Positions 36,340-50,400 of a stretch of DNA of 64,000 nucleotides are shown piece after piece. The position numbers were made by a program, and so were the translations under genes. Numbering within the stretch: position 1 is the first letter of the stretch; each line of letters opens with the position of its first letter. The notes beneath the pieces were generated by a model. That model saw nothing but the letters and a program-made list of their open reading frames with translations, did not search any database and was not told the origin of the DNA. Origin of the DNA: Euryodendron excelsum (Eukaryota; Streptophyta; Magnoliopsida; Ericales; Pentaphylacaceae); the NCBI GenBank assembly GCA_033060915.1, contig CM065382.1:6148001-6212000 (forward strand). The letters are read 5' to 3'.

Positions 36340-36541
36340 GGGTTAGAGATGGGCCAGTTGAAGAAAGCCACGTAAGAAGGGAAAGGATTCAGGTTAGGCT
36401 TTGCAATTGTTGGGTGTCACTGTTGAGCTGCTGTGTTGTCACTTGCAATTATCCAGTTAGAGGTGGACCGCATGTTGGGCTTGGATCAATGGATCTCGAG
36501 TCTGAAACCCAAACGAACAACGGGCTTGTCTTTTAGGTTTC
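36340..36541 (+). repeat. Dispersed UGT-flank repeat, copy 2
   Basis: Same family as copy 1 (GCCACGTAAGAAGGGAAAGG, CCAGTTAGAGGTGGACCGCA, AATGGATCTCGAGTCTGAAA). Its downstream continuation is displaced to 37431 by the apparent insertion described next. Confidence -1.
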
Positions 36542-36571
36542 ACCGCTTTCATGACACTGTAGTCGTTGACA

Positions 36572-37427
36572 CTTGTAAATTCCGTTTGGTACTTCGATGA
36601 GAAAACAGAATACATAAGCTTTAGTTATGTTCCGGCATGTACCGGCATGTTCCGGCTTGTCTCAGGAATTTTGGTGTCCCGTTAAAGGGGTTGAAGAAGT
36701 TTAAAAAAAACAAAAAAAAGAAGGAAAACCGACGGAGTTGCTCCACAGCGATACACCATTTTCTTTCCAGCGTGGGAGAAGGAGGGAGAAACAAATGATG
36801 TGTTCTCTATTGTGTAGAGGATTTGCTCTCTACAGTCCGTTCAGCCACACAAAAACAAAGAATGAGATAAGTGAAAAGTAATAGCTTCTCGAAAGAGTTT
36901 TCATTTGCCCGTTCCCACTACCACCTAACCTTCTCACCTAACAATCCCACCTCGTAGGGGTCAAACTTCAGCACTAGCTTTTTGTGTATTAATAGCAGTT
37001 ATAGCTTTTTGGTTCTTTTTATTTTTATATTATACATATACATATGAAGTAATTAACATATTCTTTCTATAGTGACTTGGAGTTAGTAGATTTCAACTTA
37101 AACATTTATATATATATATATAAATGCATTCATATGTCCTATTAATTCAAACTTAGAGTTAAGATTTCAAATAACTATATATGTAATACTCCAATTTTTT
37201 TTATCATAATAAAAAGCGCTATAATGCTATTAATAATCAAAAAAGCGCTGGTTTACATCGAGTGGGAACGGGCAAAGACCTATATATATATATATCAATA
37301 TGTACTATTAATTATACTATAGATGCATAGTCTTTATTATAATAAATTGATAAAATCAAAACGGTATATTGAAACAGATCGGTATCGATACTGGTCAATA
37401 ACAAAAAAATTGACGAGTACTAAATGC
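36572..37427. mobile_element. Apparent 856-bp insertion of unknown class
   Basis: The flanking sequence TTGACA occurs on both sides (36566-36571 and 37428-37433). Joining the two sides restores the order seen in the homologous flank at about 56420-56465. I see no clear terminal inverted repeats and no coding sequence, so the class is unknown; a deletion elsewhere could also explain the difference. Confidence -1.
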
Positions 37428-38406
37428 TTGACATCCCACGGGGCCCAAACGAAGAAAAAGCTTTGAAAAAATTTCAAAAGTGAGAACTGAAGGAAGAAAT
37501 TTAAAGAAGGAAATCTTTGAAATTCTGGAAAAAAAAAAAAAAAAATTTGTTATCACGTCATCACATTCACATCAAAATCTCAAAGCCTAACTCGTATAAT
37601 TCAATAAAATAAGTGGGTAAGGTTGATAGATTAAATTGGAACACACTTACCTATTGAGGTGTTACCTGACAAATATAATTAATTATCGTTGTTTCAACTA
37701 GAAAAGGGCAGGCTGCCTAAAAATGTGGGTGGGACTGGGTCTTATTCTACTAAGTCAATTCTGTTGGCCACCATCTAGAGATTCTCATTAAAAAAAAAAA
37801 AAAAAAGGTTCTCCCACCATCCTCGGGTCAATTTTTATACAATACATGCACAAAAAATAGAAAACTGTTTGATTGTTTTAAAAATTTTAAAAACACTTTT
37901 TTATTATTTCTTAAAATTGTAGTGTTTTTGAAAATAATTTCAGTAAACAAGTTTAAGACGAAAACAATTTTCAAACCAACCTTTCAAACCTAGTTCCATC
38001 AAATTTTAACCAAAACATAGCCTAGAATTTCCAAATTGGCAGCTGTATTTCTCCCCGCTTCTCCAAATGCACATGACAAACCTTTTTTGGTTTTTGGGCT
38101 GTCAGACATTGACTGACAGTAAAGAATAGTCATTGTTTTGACCTTCCGAATTCTTTAGCCCTAACTTTCTATGTGAAATTGTCACAACAGAACCAAGAAG
38201 GTTTCTTTCTTCATTTTTCTGTTCTGTTTTCGGTAAAAGAAAAACAAGTTTAGGTCTGAGCTCACACCCATGTGGAATTATTAAAAGTATATATCTTAGA
38301 TTCCACACCCTCAGATCTTCATAGATTTCTCTTTTTTCATTTCAAGAATTGAATTGGCCAAGAGTTATATTCTATTCTAATGCCCCTTGCAACTTGTTCA
38401 AGTCTA

Positions 38407-38462
38407 TAACAGTGAAGGATCAGATTCAAGGCTGCCTGTAACAGTGAAGGATCAGATTCAAG
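38407..38462 (+). repeat. 32-bp tandem duplication just before the UGT-A start
   Basis: TAACAGTGAAGGATCAGATT plus CAAG occurs at 38407-38430 and again at 38439-38462. It ends 10 bp before the ATG at 38473, so it lies in the probable 5' leader. The equivalent copy-B position reads differently and has no duplication. Confidence -1.
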
Positions 38463-38472
38463 CATTGAACCA

Positions 38473-41400
38473 ATGGCCACGTGCCATGTGGTGGCCATGC
38501 CTTATCCAGGCAGAGGCCATATCAACGCCATGATGAACCTCTGCAACTTGCTGGCTTCACGGAGCAACCACATACTCATTACCTTCGTCGTCACGGAGGA
38601 GTGGTTCGGCTTCATCGGCTCCGAGAGCAAGCCGGCTAACATCCGCTTCGCCACCATCCCCAACGTCTTGCCTTCGGAGCTTGTTCGAGCCTCTAACATG
38701 CTCGCTTTCTTCGATGGTATCACGACTAAAATGGAAGAACCGTTTGAGCAGCTCCTCGATCGGCTAGAGCCCCCGGCGCCAACTATCATCATAGCCGATA
38801 CTTTCTTGTCTTGGGCCGTAAACGTCGGGAATCGGAGGAATATTCCGGTGGCTTCGTTTTGGCCTATGCCGGCGTCTGTGTTCTCGATTTTTCACCATTT
38901 TGACTTACTAGTCCAAAACCTGGATTTCCCGGTTGAATTATCAGGTACCTGAAAGCTTAACTTGCTGTTGCTCCTAGTTAAAAAATGCCCCTTCATTTTC
39001 TCTCATTTTTTTAGCATAACTAAATAAAAAAAAATAATGTATGCGTTTTAGTTTTGGTTGTATTTTTCATGTTTTTAAGAGAAAAAAAAAAAAAAAAAAT
39101 TTGAAAAGTTTGTAAACGTTATTATTTTCATATTATTTTTATTTTTATAAAAATAAAATTTGAAAATTAATTAAACAATTTAAAATAAATTCCTAAAACT
39201 AATGTGGTTCTAGAATATATATATATATATATATATTTTTATCAAAAATAGTTTTAGGACATGTTTTCGTATCAATTGTTATTTTTTATTTTTCAAAAAG
39301 GAACAACAGTTTCCCTAATTTCCCTCCTTTTAACTTTTCTTTTATTTTTTTTTCTCTTACTTTTCTTTCTCTCATTAATTCTAGAACAAAATAAAAATTT
39401 AATGAAGCGTGTCCCCGTCCCAGTGCTCTATGAAAATTCTAACTGTATATAGTTTCTATCTAGAGTGGTTGTGAATGTAAGTGTTTATTAAAATAAGGAA
39501 ATAATGACATTTCTAAAATAAAACAAACAATGTACCTGGTAAGAATTGGATAATATTTGCGTACAAAATGAACTGATCTACTGTTGAGTTTGATGAAAAA
39601 GTAGTTCAAGATTGGCTAGTGACACAAATGAGCAAATCTTTTATCATGTTTGTTAATGTAAATATAAACCCTTCATTATCAAGTTAATAATGGAGAGGTT
39701 AGGTTGGTATTAGGTTTGTTACTACTATTGTCAAGTCAACACTATGCTATGATTCATGATTGATTTATCTTCCATCTTCTCCTATATATGAAACACAATC
39801 TTCTTGTAAATTCACAACATCTTGTACAATGCTTATACAATAGAATTCTCTTTTTTATCTTCTCTTTCTTTGTTCTTTCTACTATTCTAACATGATAACA
39901 AAGTTATAAGATTTGGTGACCTCTAAATTTTGCCTCTACAACCTTTCGTTTCGTCCCTCTGAATCTGATTATGCCCTTTGTTTTGCTTAATTCTGCTATG
40001 TTATGGCTGTTTCTCTTTCATTGATGGTATTTTAGCCGTTTGATTTATACTATTTCGATTTGTAATTCTCATTTCTCTGCACTATGGAGTGTTCTGAGGT
40101 ATCTAGGCCTATCATTGTCACTCTGGAAAGCCCTAATTATATTCCTTGGTCTCAAGCCATGTCCAGTTTCCTCAAAGGAAAAAAAAACCTTGGCGTTATG
40201 TCACTGGAGATGTTCAAACACTTGTTGAAGGTGGCATTGAAATGTCTACAGTATACACTAAACGACTTGAGGATTGAGACAGTAAGAATCATCAGATCAT
40301 CACCTAGTTCCGAAATACGTCAGTTCCTTCCACAAGCCTCCAGTTTGGACACTTTGACATTGCTCACTCCATCTGAGCCTTTCTAGCCCAACGCTACACT
40401 ACTATAGATCTTGCTCATCAGTACCAACTTTTGATTTCTCTACATTATCTGAAACAGGAATTTGGCCAATCTATCAATGCCTTCCTGTGTCAAATATATA
40501 TTCTGTAGGATTAATTGACTCCATCTAAACCTATTTGGACCTGCTCTGATGATACTGTCCAGTTTGTTCGCTACCGAGATCAACAACACCTGATTATGTT
40601 TCTCATCACTCTCACTGATGTCTTTGAGTCTGTTCGAGCATTTCTTCTGCATCGATCCCCTCTTCCTTTCTTGGAATAGGTTATTTCTGAGCTACATTCC
40701 GAGGAGACTCGCCTTGGTCTCATCCAATCACAACCTGCAAACACAGTTCTTGTCACCTTTAGCTCTCAATCTAGAGATTTTTTAGGTAGCTCTCATGGTT
40801 CGCCCGCTTTTGGTGGTTCTCGTAGTTCTTCTATTCAATCTACTGGGACATCTTTCAATCTTCCTTTTCGAAATGATGTATGTACATTCTGCCATGCTAC
40901 TAATCATCGTCTACTTACCTATCCTATTCGGGTCTGCCAACACTGTCATTGGCGTGGCCCTAGTCACTATCGTAGTGACTGTCCTAAAAATTCTCACCGC
41001 CGAGACTTTTGCCTTAAGTCTGCTGTTGCTACTACTAAGGATTTTGATGTTCCCTCCTCCTCCTCTATGATCAGTGTAAGTGATCTTTCTGCACTCCTTC
41101 AGCAGTTCATGACTATCTCTAGTAATCCACCTTTCCTACTCTGTCTGCCACTTCAGGTATTTCTTCTTGGTTCTTTGATTCAGGGTGCAGCAATCATATG
41201 ACTTTTGACTTGTCTGTTTTTTCTTCCAAATTCTCTATGTCTGCTATTCTTGTCATTTATACTGCTAATGGCTCACATATGACTATTGATCATATTGGTC
41301 ATGTCTTCATTTCTACTTTTGCACTTCCTTGTACTTATTATATCCCTAAACTTACATTAAATCTTATTTCTGTCGACCATTTATATGATCTTGGCCTTAC

Positions 41401-44400
41401 TGTCATTTTCTCTTTTACTAGTTATGTTGTGCATGGTCTGAAGATGGGACAAACTTTTGGGATAGCCGTAAACATGGTCGATTATTTCAGCTTATTCACC
41501 TTTATTTACCTACTTAAACTGCTGTTGTCATTTCTACTATTGCTTCATCTACTCCCAACTCTGCTCTTAATATCTGATACTCATGTTTAGGTCATGTTTT
41601 TATAGGTCATTTACGCTTTCTTTTGTCTAAGGGTGTTTTAGGCTCTGTCCTTAATAAAACCTTGATTGTCAATCCTGTTAACTTGCCAAACAACCGACTT
41701 TATCTTTTAATAATATTACTTCTATTTCCTTAGCTCCTTTTAATTTAGTCCACTATGACGTTTGGGGTCTTTTCCCCACTTCTACTATAGGAGGATCCAA
41801 GTATTTTGTTATATTTGTTGATGATTTCTCTAAATATACGTGGATTTATCTCTTACAAAATCGATCTCAATTTCAACAAACTTATTATGATTTTGCTCGT
41901 ATGGTCAAAACACAATTCTCTCGTGACATCAAGATCTTTCAGTCTGATAATGCTCAGGAATATTGTGACAACTCTTTTCTTACCTTTCTATGTGAGTATA
42001 GAACCATTGCCCATCGTTCTTGTCCTGGTACTTCATAACAAAATAGTTATGCTGAACGAAAATATTGTCCCTCTGAATCTAATTCTGCCCTCTGTTTTGC
42101 CTAATTCCGCTCTGTTATGGCTATTTCTCTTGCGTTAAAGGTGTTTTAGCTGTTTGATTTCTACTATTTCGATTCTAATTCCCATTTCGCTATACTTGTT
42201 GTTACTCTGGAAGGCCCTAATTACATTCTCTGGTCTTAAGCGATGTCTAGTTTTCTCAAAGGAAAAAAACTTTGGCGTTGTGTCACTGGAGATGTTCAAA
42301 TACCTGTTAAATGTGACACTGAAACATTTATAGTATACACTGAATAACTTAAGGATTGGGACAGTAAGAATCATCAGATCATTACCTGGTTTCGAAATAT
42401 GTCCGTTACCTGGTTTCGAAATATGTCCGTTCCTTCCATAAGCCTCTAGTTCAGATGTTTTGACACTGCTCACTCTATCTGGGCCTTTCTAGCCCAACGC
42501 TACACTACTATAGATCTTGCTCATTAGAGTCAACTTTTGATTTCTCTACATCGTTCTGAAACAGGAATCTGGCCAGTCTATCAATGCTTTCAGGTCTTAG
42601 ATGTATATTATATGGGATCAATTGACTTTATCTAAAACGATATTAAGCCTCAGTGCTAAAGCGAGCAGTAAGGGTCTGTTTCTTACTACGTTAAGAAATA
42701 AACAGAAGCCTGTGGCAGACCGTCGATCAGTAGGATCACCAACCCAATCAGTATCAGAATAAGCATGAAGTTGTAGAGAACAGTGGTGAGAATAATGTAG
42801 TTCATGAAAAAGAGTACCCTTAACACAATGAAGAATACAAGGAACTACAACATAGTGAGTTGAGCGCGACGAAGACAAAAACTGACTGACCAGGTGAACA
42901 ACATGTGCAATGTTAGGACGAGTACATTGAGCTTGATTATCATTCAATCGTCAGCATGTCATGTGTGGCGTAGTTCATATTTCCTCTGTGATATCTGCTG
43001 TCCAAACTGCTGAAATCTTCACCAAGTCTCATCCCCCAGAACAGTTTCATAATCTGGTTACCAAACTCAAGTTGGTTTCCACATTACCACCCTGAATTTG
43101 TGGGGGGTTGCTAATGTGAACAATGTGAACATAAACCCTCCATTGTCAAGCCAACAATGGAGAGGTTAGATTGGTGTTAGGTTTGTTGCCACCATTGTTA
43201 AGTCAACATTATGTCATGATTCATGGTTGATTTATCTTCCATCTTCTCCTATATATAGGACACAATCTTCTTGTAAATTGACAATATCTTGTGCAAAGCT
43301 TATACAATATAATTCTCTTTCTCATATTCTCTTTCTTTATTTTTTTTACCATTCTAAGAGAAGATGAGACAGAGAATTCTATTGTATAAATTTTGTACAA
43401 GATATTGTGAATTTACAAGAAGATTATGTCCTATATATAGGAAAAGATGGAAGACAAATCAGCCATAAATCATGGTATAATGTTGACTTGACAATGGTGG
43501 TAACAAACCTAACACCAACCTAATCTCTCCATTGTTGGCTTGACAATGGAGGGTTTATGTTCACATTAACAGCCCCCCGCAAACTCAAAGTAGTAATGTG
43601 GAGACTAAATTGAGTTTGGTAACCTAGATTATGAAACTATCCTGGGGATGAGACTTGGTGAAAATGTCAGCAATTTGGGCAGCAGATGTCACAGAAAGAA
43701 GGTGCACTGTGTCACACATGACATGCCGACGAATGAAATGACAATCAATCTTAATGTGCTTAGTACAATTATGAAACACATCATTATGAGCTATCATGAT
43801 TGCACTGCGATTGTCACAATAAAGAACAGTAGCACCAAAATGAGAGACACCCATGTCTTGAAGTAACCACCCAAGCAAGAGAAGTTCCTGAGTGGTATGA
43901 GCTAATACACGGTATTCGACCTCAATGCTAGAGCCAGTAGTAAAGGTTTGTTTCTTACTACGCTAAGAAATAAGAGAATCTCCAAGAAAGAAGTAGAAAC
44001 TTGTGGTAGACCGTCGATCAGTAGGTTCACTAACCCAATCAACATCAGAATAAGCATGAAGTTGTAGAGAAGAATGAGGAGAATAATGTAGTCCATGAAA
44101 AAGAGTACCCTTAACATAATGAAGAATAAGAAGAACTGCAGCATAGTGAGTTGAGCACAGTGCAGACAGAAATTGAATGACCAGGTGAACAACATGTGTA
44201 ATGTCAGGACGAGTAACAGTAAGGTAGACAAGATTGCTAACAAGCTGCCGATAAAGAGTAGCATTAGACAGAAGCTCACCATTAAGAGGAGTGAGATGCA
44301 TATTAGCTTCTAAAGGTGTGGAAGCAGTCTTGCTATCAGTAAGACCAGCATGAGTAAGAAGATCTAAGGCATACTTGACTTGAGAGAGAGAATAACCAAC

Positions 44401-47400
44401 AAAAACAGAAGATATCTCAAGACCAAATAAGTAATTGAGAGAACCAAGATCTTTTATCTCAAATTGTCTGCTAAGGAAATTCTTGAGCTCAAAAATGCCA
44501 TACACATCATCTCGAGTGAGAATCATATCATCCACATAGAAAAGTAGGAGAACAGTGTCACGTGAAGTTTTGTGAACAAAGAGAGCAAAATCATAATCAC
44601 TAAAAGAGCAGCCAAGTTTGTTAATGGTGGAACTGAATTTGGCATATCAGGAACGAGGAGCTTGTTTAAGATCATATAGAGTATGACGAAATTTGCAAAC
44701 ATGATGTAGAGAGTGAGGAGAACCAGGAGAACGCTGCATATAGACTTCCTTAGAGAGATCGTCGTTGAGGAAGGCATTTTTGACATCCATCTGATACAAA
44801 GGCCACTATCGGACAACAGTAACAACAATGAGGCTTCGAACAAAAGTGAGATGAGCAATATGAGCAAAAGTCTTCTCATAGTTAATGCCATACTCTTGAG
44901 TGAAATCTTTGGGAACTAAATGGGCTTTGTAACATTTAATAAGACCATCTGAATGAGTTTTGATCTTATAGACCCATCAATACCCAATTACAGATTTACC
45001 AGGAGGAAGATCAACTAAGTCCCAAGTGTGAGTCTTGATAAGAGCCTGTAATTCATCATCCATAGCTTGTTGCCAAAGAGGGTTAGAATTGGCCTCGCGA
45101 TAGGAGCCAGGCTCGTGACGAGCAAGAATAGTGGAGAAACAGTGATAATCACAAAAGTGAGTAGGAGTCTCCTTTACCCGAATAGAACGCCTGATGGTGG
45201 GCTCAGTGGAGGAAGAGAGCAGAGATAGATCAGACAAAAAAAAGCTAGCAGGAGGAAAAGAATCAACAAAGGGGGACTCCTCTGGATAGACGGTAATAAG
45301 CGGCACAGTAAGCGTCTTAGCAGTAGGTACATCAGTATCCTTAAGAAATAACTCAATAATAGGATCAATGAAGTAAAAAGTGGAAGAAGAAGAGCATAAA
45401 TGAAATGAGGATAAGGAGGAAAATGTTTGATGTTCCTAAAAGACAACATGACGAGAGACATGAAGACGTTTAGATAGGGGATCCCAACAACGATAACCTC
45501 TGTGCTCAATCTTGTAGCCTAAGAAGCAGTAGAGACGAGCTCGAGGCTCCAATTTGGTGTGCTTGTGAGGCTGAAGTAAGACAAAACAAGCATACCCAAG
45601 ACAAGAAGAGAATGATAATCAGGAGTATTACCATACAAACGTTTATAGAGAGTGAGGTTACCTAGAGGAGTCGAAGGTACACGATTAATAGTGCAAGTAG
45701 CAGTAAGAGCAGCTTCACCCCAAAACTATTCAGGACAAGAGGTAGAGAAAAGAAGCGCACAGGTTGTATCGAGGAGATGACGATGTTTTCGTTCAGCATG
45801 ACCATTTTGTTGTGATGTACAAGGATAAGAACGATGATGAATGGTCTAATACTCATAGAGAAAGGTAAGAAAAGAGTTGTCAAAATATTCCTGAGTATTG
45901 TCAGACCGAAAGATCTTAATGTCACAAGAGAATTGTGTTTTGACTATATGAGCAAAATCGTAATAAGTTTATTGAAATTGAGATCGATTTTGCAAGAGTT
46001 AAATTCAGGTATATCTAGAGAAATTATCAATAAATATAACAAAATACTTGGATACTTGCTTAGTAAAAGTGGGGGAAGGACCCCAAACATCATAGTGGAC
46101 TAAATCAAAGGAGCTAAGGAAAGAGAAGTATTGTTATTAAAAGATAAAACCGGTTGTTTGGCAAGTTGACAGGATTGATAATTAAGATTTTATTAGGGAC
46201 AGAGCCTAAAACACCCTTAGACAAAAGAAGGCGTAAACAACCTATAGAAACATGACCTAAATGCGAGTGCTAGATATTAAGAGAGGAGTTGGGAATAGAT
46301 AAAGCAATAGTAGAAGTGATAGCAGTAGTCTGAGTAGGCAAATAAAGGTGAATGAGCTGAAATAGTTGGCCATGTTTACAGCCTATCCTAAGAGTGTCCT
46401 ATCTTCGGATCTTGCATAACACAACTAGTAGAAGAGAAAAGGAGAGTAAGGCCAAGATCATATAATTGGCTGATAGAGATAAGATTCAATGTGAGTTTAA
46501 GGATATAATAAGTATGAGAAAGTGCAAGAGTGGAAGTGGAGACATGACCAATGTGATCAATAGTCATAGGTGAGCCATTAGTAGTATAAATGACAAGAAG
46601 AGCAGACATAGAGGATTTGGAAAAAAAAGTAGACAAGTCAGAAGTCATGTGATTGCTGGACCCTGAATAAAAAATAAAAAAGAAATACCTGAAGTGGCAG
46701 ACAGAACAGTAGAAGGTAAATTACCAGAGGTAGTCATGAATTGGTGAAGGAGTGCAAAAAGATCACTGACACTAATCATAGAGGAGAAGGAGGGAACATT
46801 AGAATACTTAGTAGTGGTAGTAGCAGAATTAGGGCAAAAGTCTCGACGTTGAGGATTTTTAGGATAATCACTACGATAGTGACCAGGGCCACGCCGATGG
46901 TAGTGTTGGCAGACCCAAATAGGACAGGTAAGCAAACGATGATTAGTAGCATAGCAGAATGTACATACATCGTTTCAAGGAGGATTGAAAGATGTCCCAG
47001 TAGATTTAATAGAAAAACTACGAGAACCACTAGAAACTGGCGAACTGTGAGAACTACCTGAAAAAACCTCTAGATTGAGAGTTAGAGGTGGCAAGAACTC
47101 TATCTGCAGGTGGTGATTAGATGAGACCAAGTCGAGTCTCCTCAGAGATGAGCTAAAAAATAGCCTGTCTCAAGGAAGGGAAATGAGATCGATGCAAAAA
47201 AGAGGCTCATACAGGCTTAAAGACATCAGTGAGAGACATGAGAAACATAATCAGGCATTGTTGATCTCGGTAGCGAGAAAACTGAGTAGCATCATCAAAG
47301 TAAGTCCAAGTAGGTCCAAAAAGAGTCAATTGATCCCACAGGATATATATCTGAGGTAGGAAGGCATTGATAGACTGACTAGATTCCTGTTTTAGACGAT

Positions 47401-50400
47401 ATAGACAGGAAGACATTGTACTACTACTAATTATCATTCTTTAAGTGTTTTTGGGTGCGCCTGTTTTGCCTTACTTCAGCCTCATGAGCGCACCAAATTG
47501 GAGCCTCTAGCTCGTCTATGCTACTTTTTAAGCTACGAGATTGAGTACAAATGTTATCGTTGTTTGAATCCCCTGTCTAAAAATCTTTGTGTCTCTTGTT
47601 ATGTTATTTTTAGGAACATAAGACATTTTCCTTCTTGTCCTCATTTCATTTATTCTCTTCTTCTTCTGTCACTTCTTACTTCACTGATTCTATTATTGAG
47701 CTCTTTTTTGAGGATACTGATGTACTTACTGCTGAGACGCTGACTATGCCGCCTACTACGAGCTATCCAGAGGAGCCACCGTTTGTTGATCCTGCTCCTC
47801 CTGCTAACTCTTCCTTGTTTGATCCATTTCTGCCTTCTTCTTCCACTAAGCTCACTATCAGGCATTCTACTCGGGTAAGGGAGACTCCTACTCACGTTCG
47901 TGATTATCATTATTTTTTCACTATTCTTGCTCATCATGAGCCTTGCTCCTATCGCGAGGCCAATTCTAACCCTCTTTGGCAGCAAGTTATGGATAATGAA
48001 TTACAGGCTCTTACCAAGACTCACAGTGGAACTTGATTGATCTTCCTCCTGGTAAATTTGTAATTAGGTGTCGATAAGTCTATAAGATCAAAACTCATTC
48101 TGATGATTTTGTGGAACGCTACAAAGCCCGTTTAGTTGCCAAAGGTTTCACTCAAGAGTATGGCATTGACTATGAGGAGACCTTTGCTCCTGTTGCTCGT
48201 CCTACTTCTGTTCGGTGTCTCATTATTGTTGCTACTGTTCGGCAGTGGCCCTTGTATCAGATGGATGTCAAAAATGCATTCCTCAACGGCGATCTCTCTA
48301 AAAAAATCTATATGCAGCCTCCTCCCGGTTCTCCTCACTTTCCACATTAGGTCTGCAAACTTTGTTGTCACGCTCCGAAACCCGGCCTATACGGATTTAG
48401 GGTGCATGACTGGCCAGTAGCTTGGCTACCCAATGCCACATTACATAAACCGGTTGAACACCTGCATATTTATCATTTAAAAGATACATAATTGTAGAAT
48501 TAAACTTTAATAAACGTAAAGTAAAATGTGTTTCATACATAGCAGAACTGTACCTAATCTCCAAAACATGAACATACCATAAAATAGGCCTATCGAAGGC
48601 CACCCTAATCATAACATTATAATATTGCAACATTAGGGTCTAGCCCTTATGCACGTTATATATCATAAGGCCCGTGGGCCGCAATCCAAATATCCTCATA
48701 ATGGGCCTCCCTGTTGGGTCATTTGAAAACATTTTTAGAAAACGTAAGCTAATGCTTAGTGAATAATAATGATGTATGAACGAGAATATATCATGGGCTA
48801 GCAATTATATCCAACGTACAAGGATAGATAATTATTTATGCATGAGGAAATGAGCTTTTGAACGTCTAAAGCGTAGACTTGGAATTCATAAATAACATAA
48901 ACATCATTTGAAACGTTTCAACATTTCAAAACATAGTATCAGAAGGACAGATGCAACATAACATTATTCTTGATATAGCATTTCATAACTTGTTGTAAAA
49001 CATGTGAACATATCATAGTTCTCGGTTTAAAACACAAGTGTGCTACAACCCAATTAATACTTCTATTCAATGTAATGACAATAATTGAATGTTCATGCAT
49101 ATATATATCATATACCTAGAAACGTATAAGTGTAATCTTAGAAATGCATGGCTTATGCTACTGTATTAACATATCTCGTTATTTCTAAAACATAATGTCG
49201 AGAAAGTAAAAGACGTGTCGTAGCGTGACCTTGTAGACTATGACACGACATAAAAGTATATCTTAGCTCGTTCGATACCATTAGACACATCAACTGCTAT
49301 CATTCTTGGAAACGTATAAAGCGTAGATTTGGAAACATATGTGGCATAAGGAGCGTAAGCATTGTATTGAAACATTATATCGTGAGATTTCATGACGAAA
49401 TGTAATGATATTTCGGACATAGTATCATAGGAGCGAGACATAAAACATAATATGATTTTGTAAGGCATAACGTAATGGTCTTAAGCATACCATGGCATGA
49501 TACTGTAAGGCATATCATAATATCATGAAAAGGAAAGATACACCGTGATAGTAATACTTGTGGAAACATACGTGACTTGTCATGATGCATTTGACAAATC
49601 ATATTTCTCATTCTAGAGCATAAGTGTGTTATGTCCTTATATCAAAGCTAAGCTTCACATTAGTAATCTTAAGGGTCATATATATAGGGCTTTTTAGGCT
49701 AACATCCTAACCATGTACAATATTGTCCGCCTCGGCACTTCATATCATGCATGTGCCTACCTTACGATTTTAAACGCATTGCGACATGCTTACTCTCTCG
49801 GGAGCGCTTGAGCTATTAGAGTACACAACACAATACTGTCTGTTTTGACTCTCACTTGCTTACCCTTTCTCGGGTGCTTGGTCTCAGCCGCACGGCATGC
49901 ATAGGGCTCTTTAGGCCAATATTAGATTGTCCGCTTTGGCTCGCACCTGCCTACCTCCTTTTTGGGCGCTTGGTCTTAGCTGCACGACACACATTGGGCT
50001 CTTTAGGCCAACATTAGATTGTCCGCTTTGGCTCACACCTGCCTACCCCCTTTTGGGCGCTTGGTCTTAGCCGCACGACACACATCGGTCTCTTTAGGCC
50101 AACATTAGATTGTCCACTTTGGCTCGCACCTGCCTACGTCCTTTTGGGAGCCTGGTCTCAGCCACACAGCACACATCGGGCTCTTTAGGCCAACATTAGA
50201 TTGTCCGCTTTGGCTCGCACCTGCCTACCTCCTTTTAGGCGCTTGGTCTTAGCCGCATGGCACACATAGGGCTCTTTAGGCCGCCCATGAGAGCTAGGCT
50301 CATTCATTAGGAGTTACGCTCAGTCATTAGCACGTAAAGTGCTTTAGGCCAATCATAAGAGTTAGGCTCAGTTATAGTAACTGTAAAGGTCACATATAGG

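Larger units (their letters stand above)
34847..38472 (+). other. Intergenic region and 5' flank of UGT copy A
   Basis: No gene is supported. It holds two members of the dispersed flank repeat (35571-35860 and 36340-36541), an apparent 856-bp insertion (36572-37427) and the block 37431-38470 that resembles the 5' flanks at 56460-58436 and 61480-63370. Short AT microsatellites occur near 37110-37130 and 37280-37296. A 32-bp tandem duplication directly precedes the UGT start (see 38407-38462). Confidence -1.
43358..47424 (-). mobile_element. Truncated minus-strand copia copy
   Basis: Reads on the minus strand from the gag interior (about 47420) through zinc region (46935-46800), protease (46650-46390), integrase (46250-45560), RT (45300-43970) and RNase H (43900-43624) to a 3' LTR (43358-43571). 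The 5' LTR and gag start are missing. It belongs to the same family as the enclosing composite element but is inverted relative to it. Confidence -1.
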
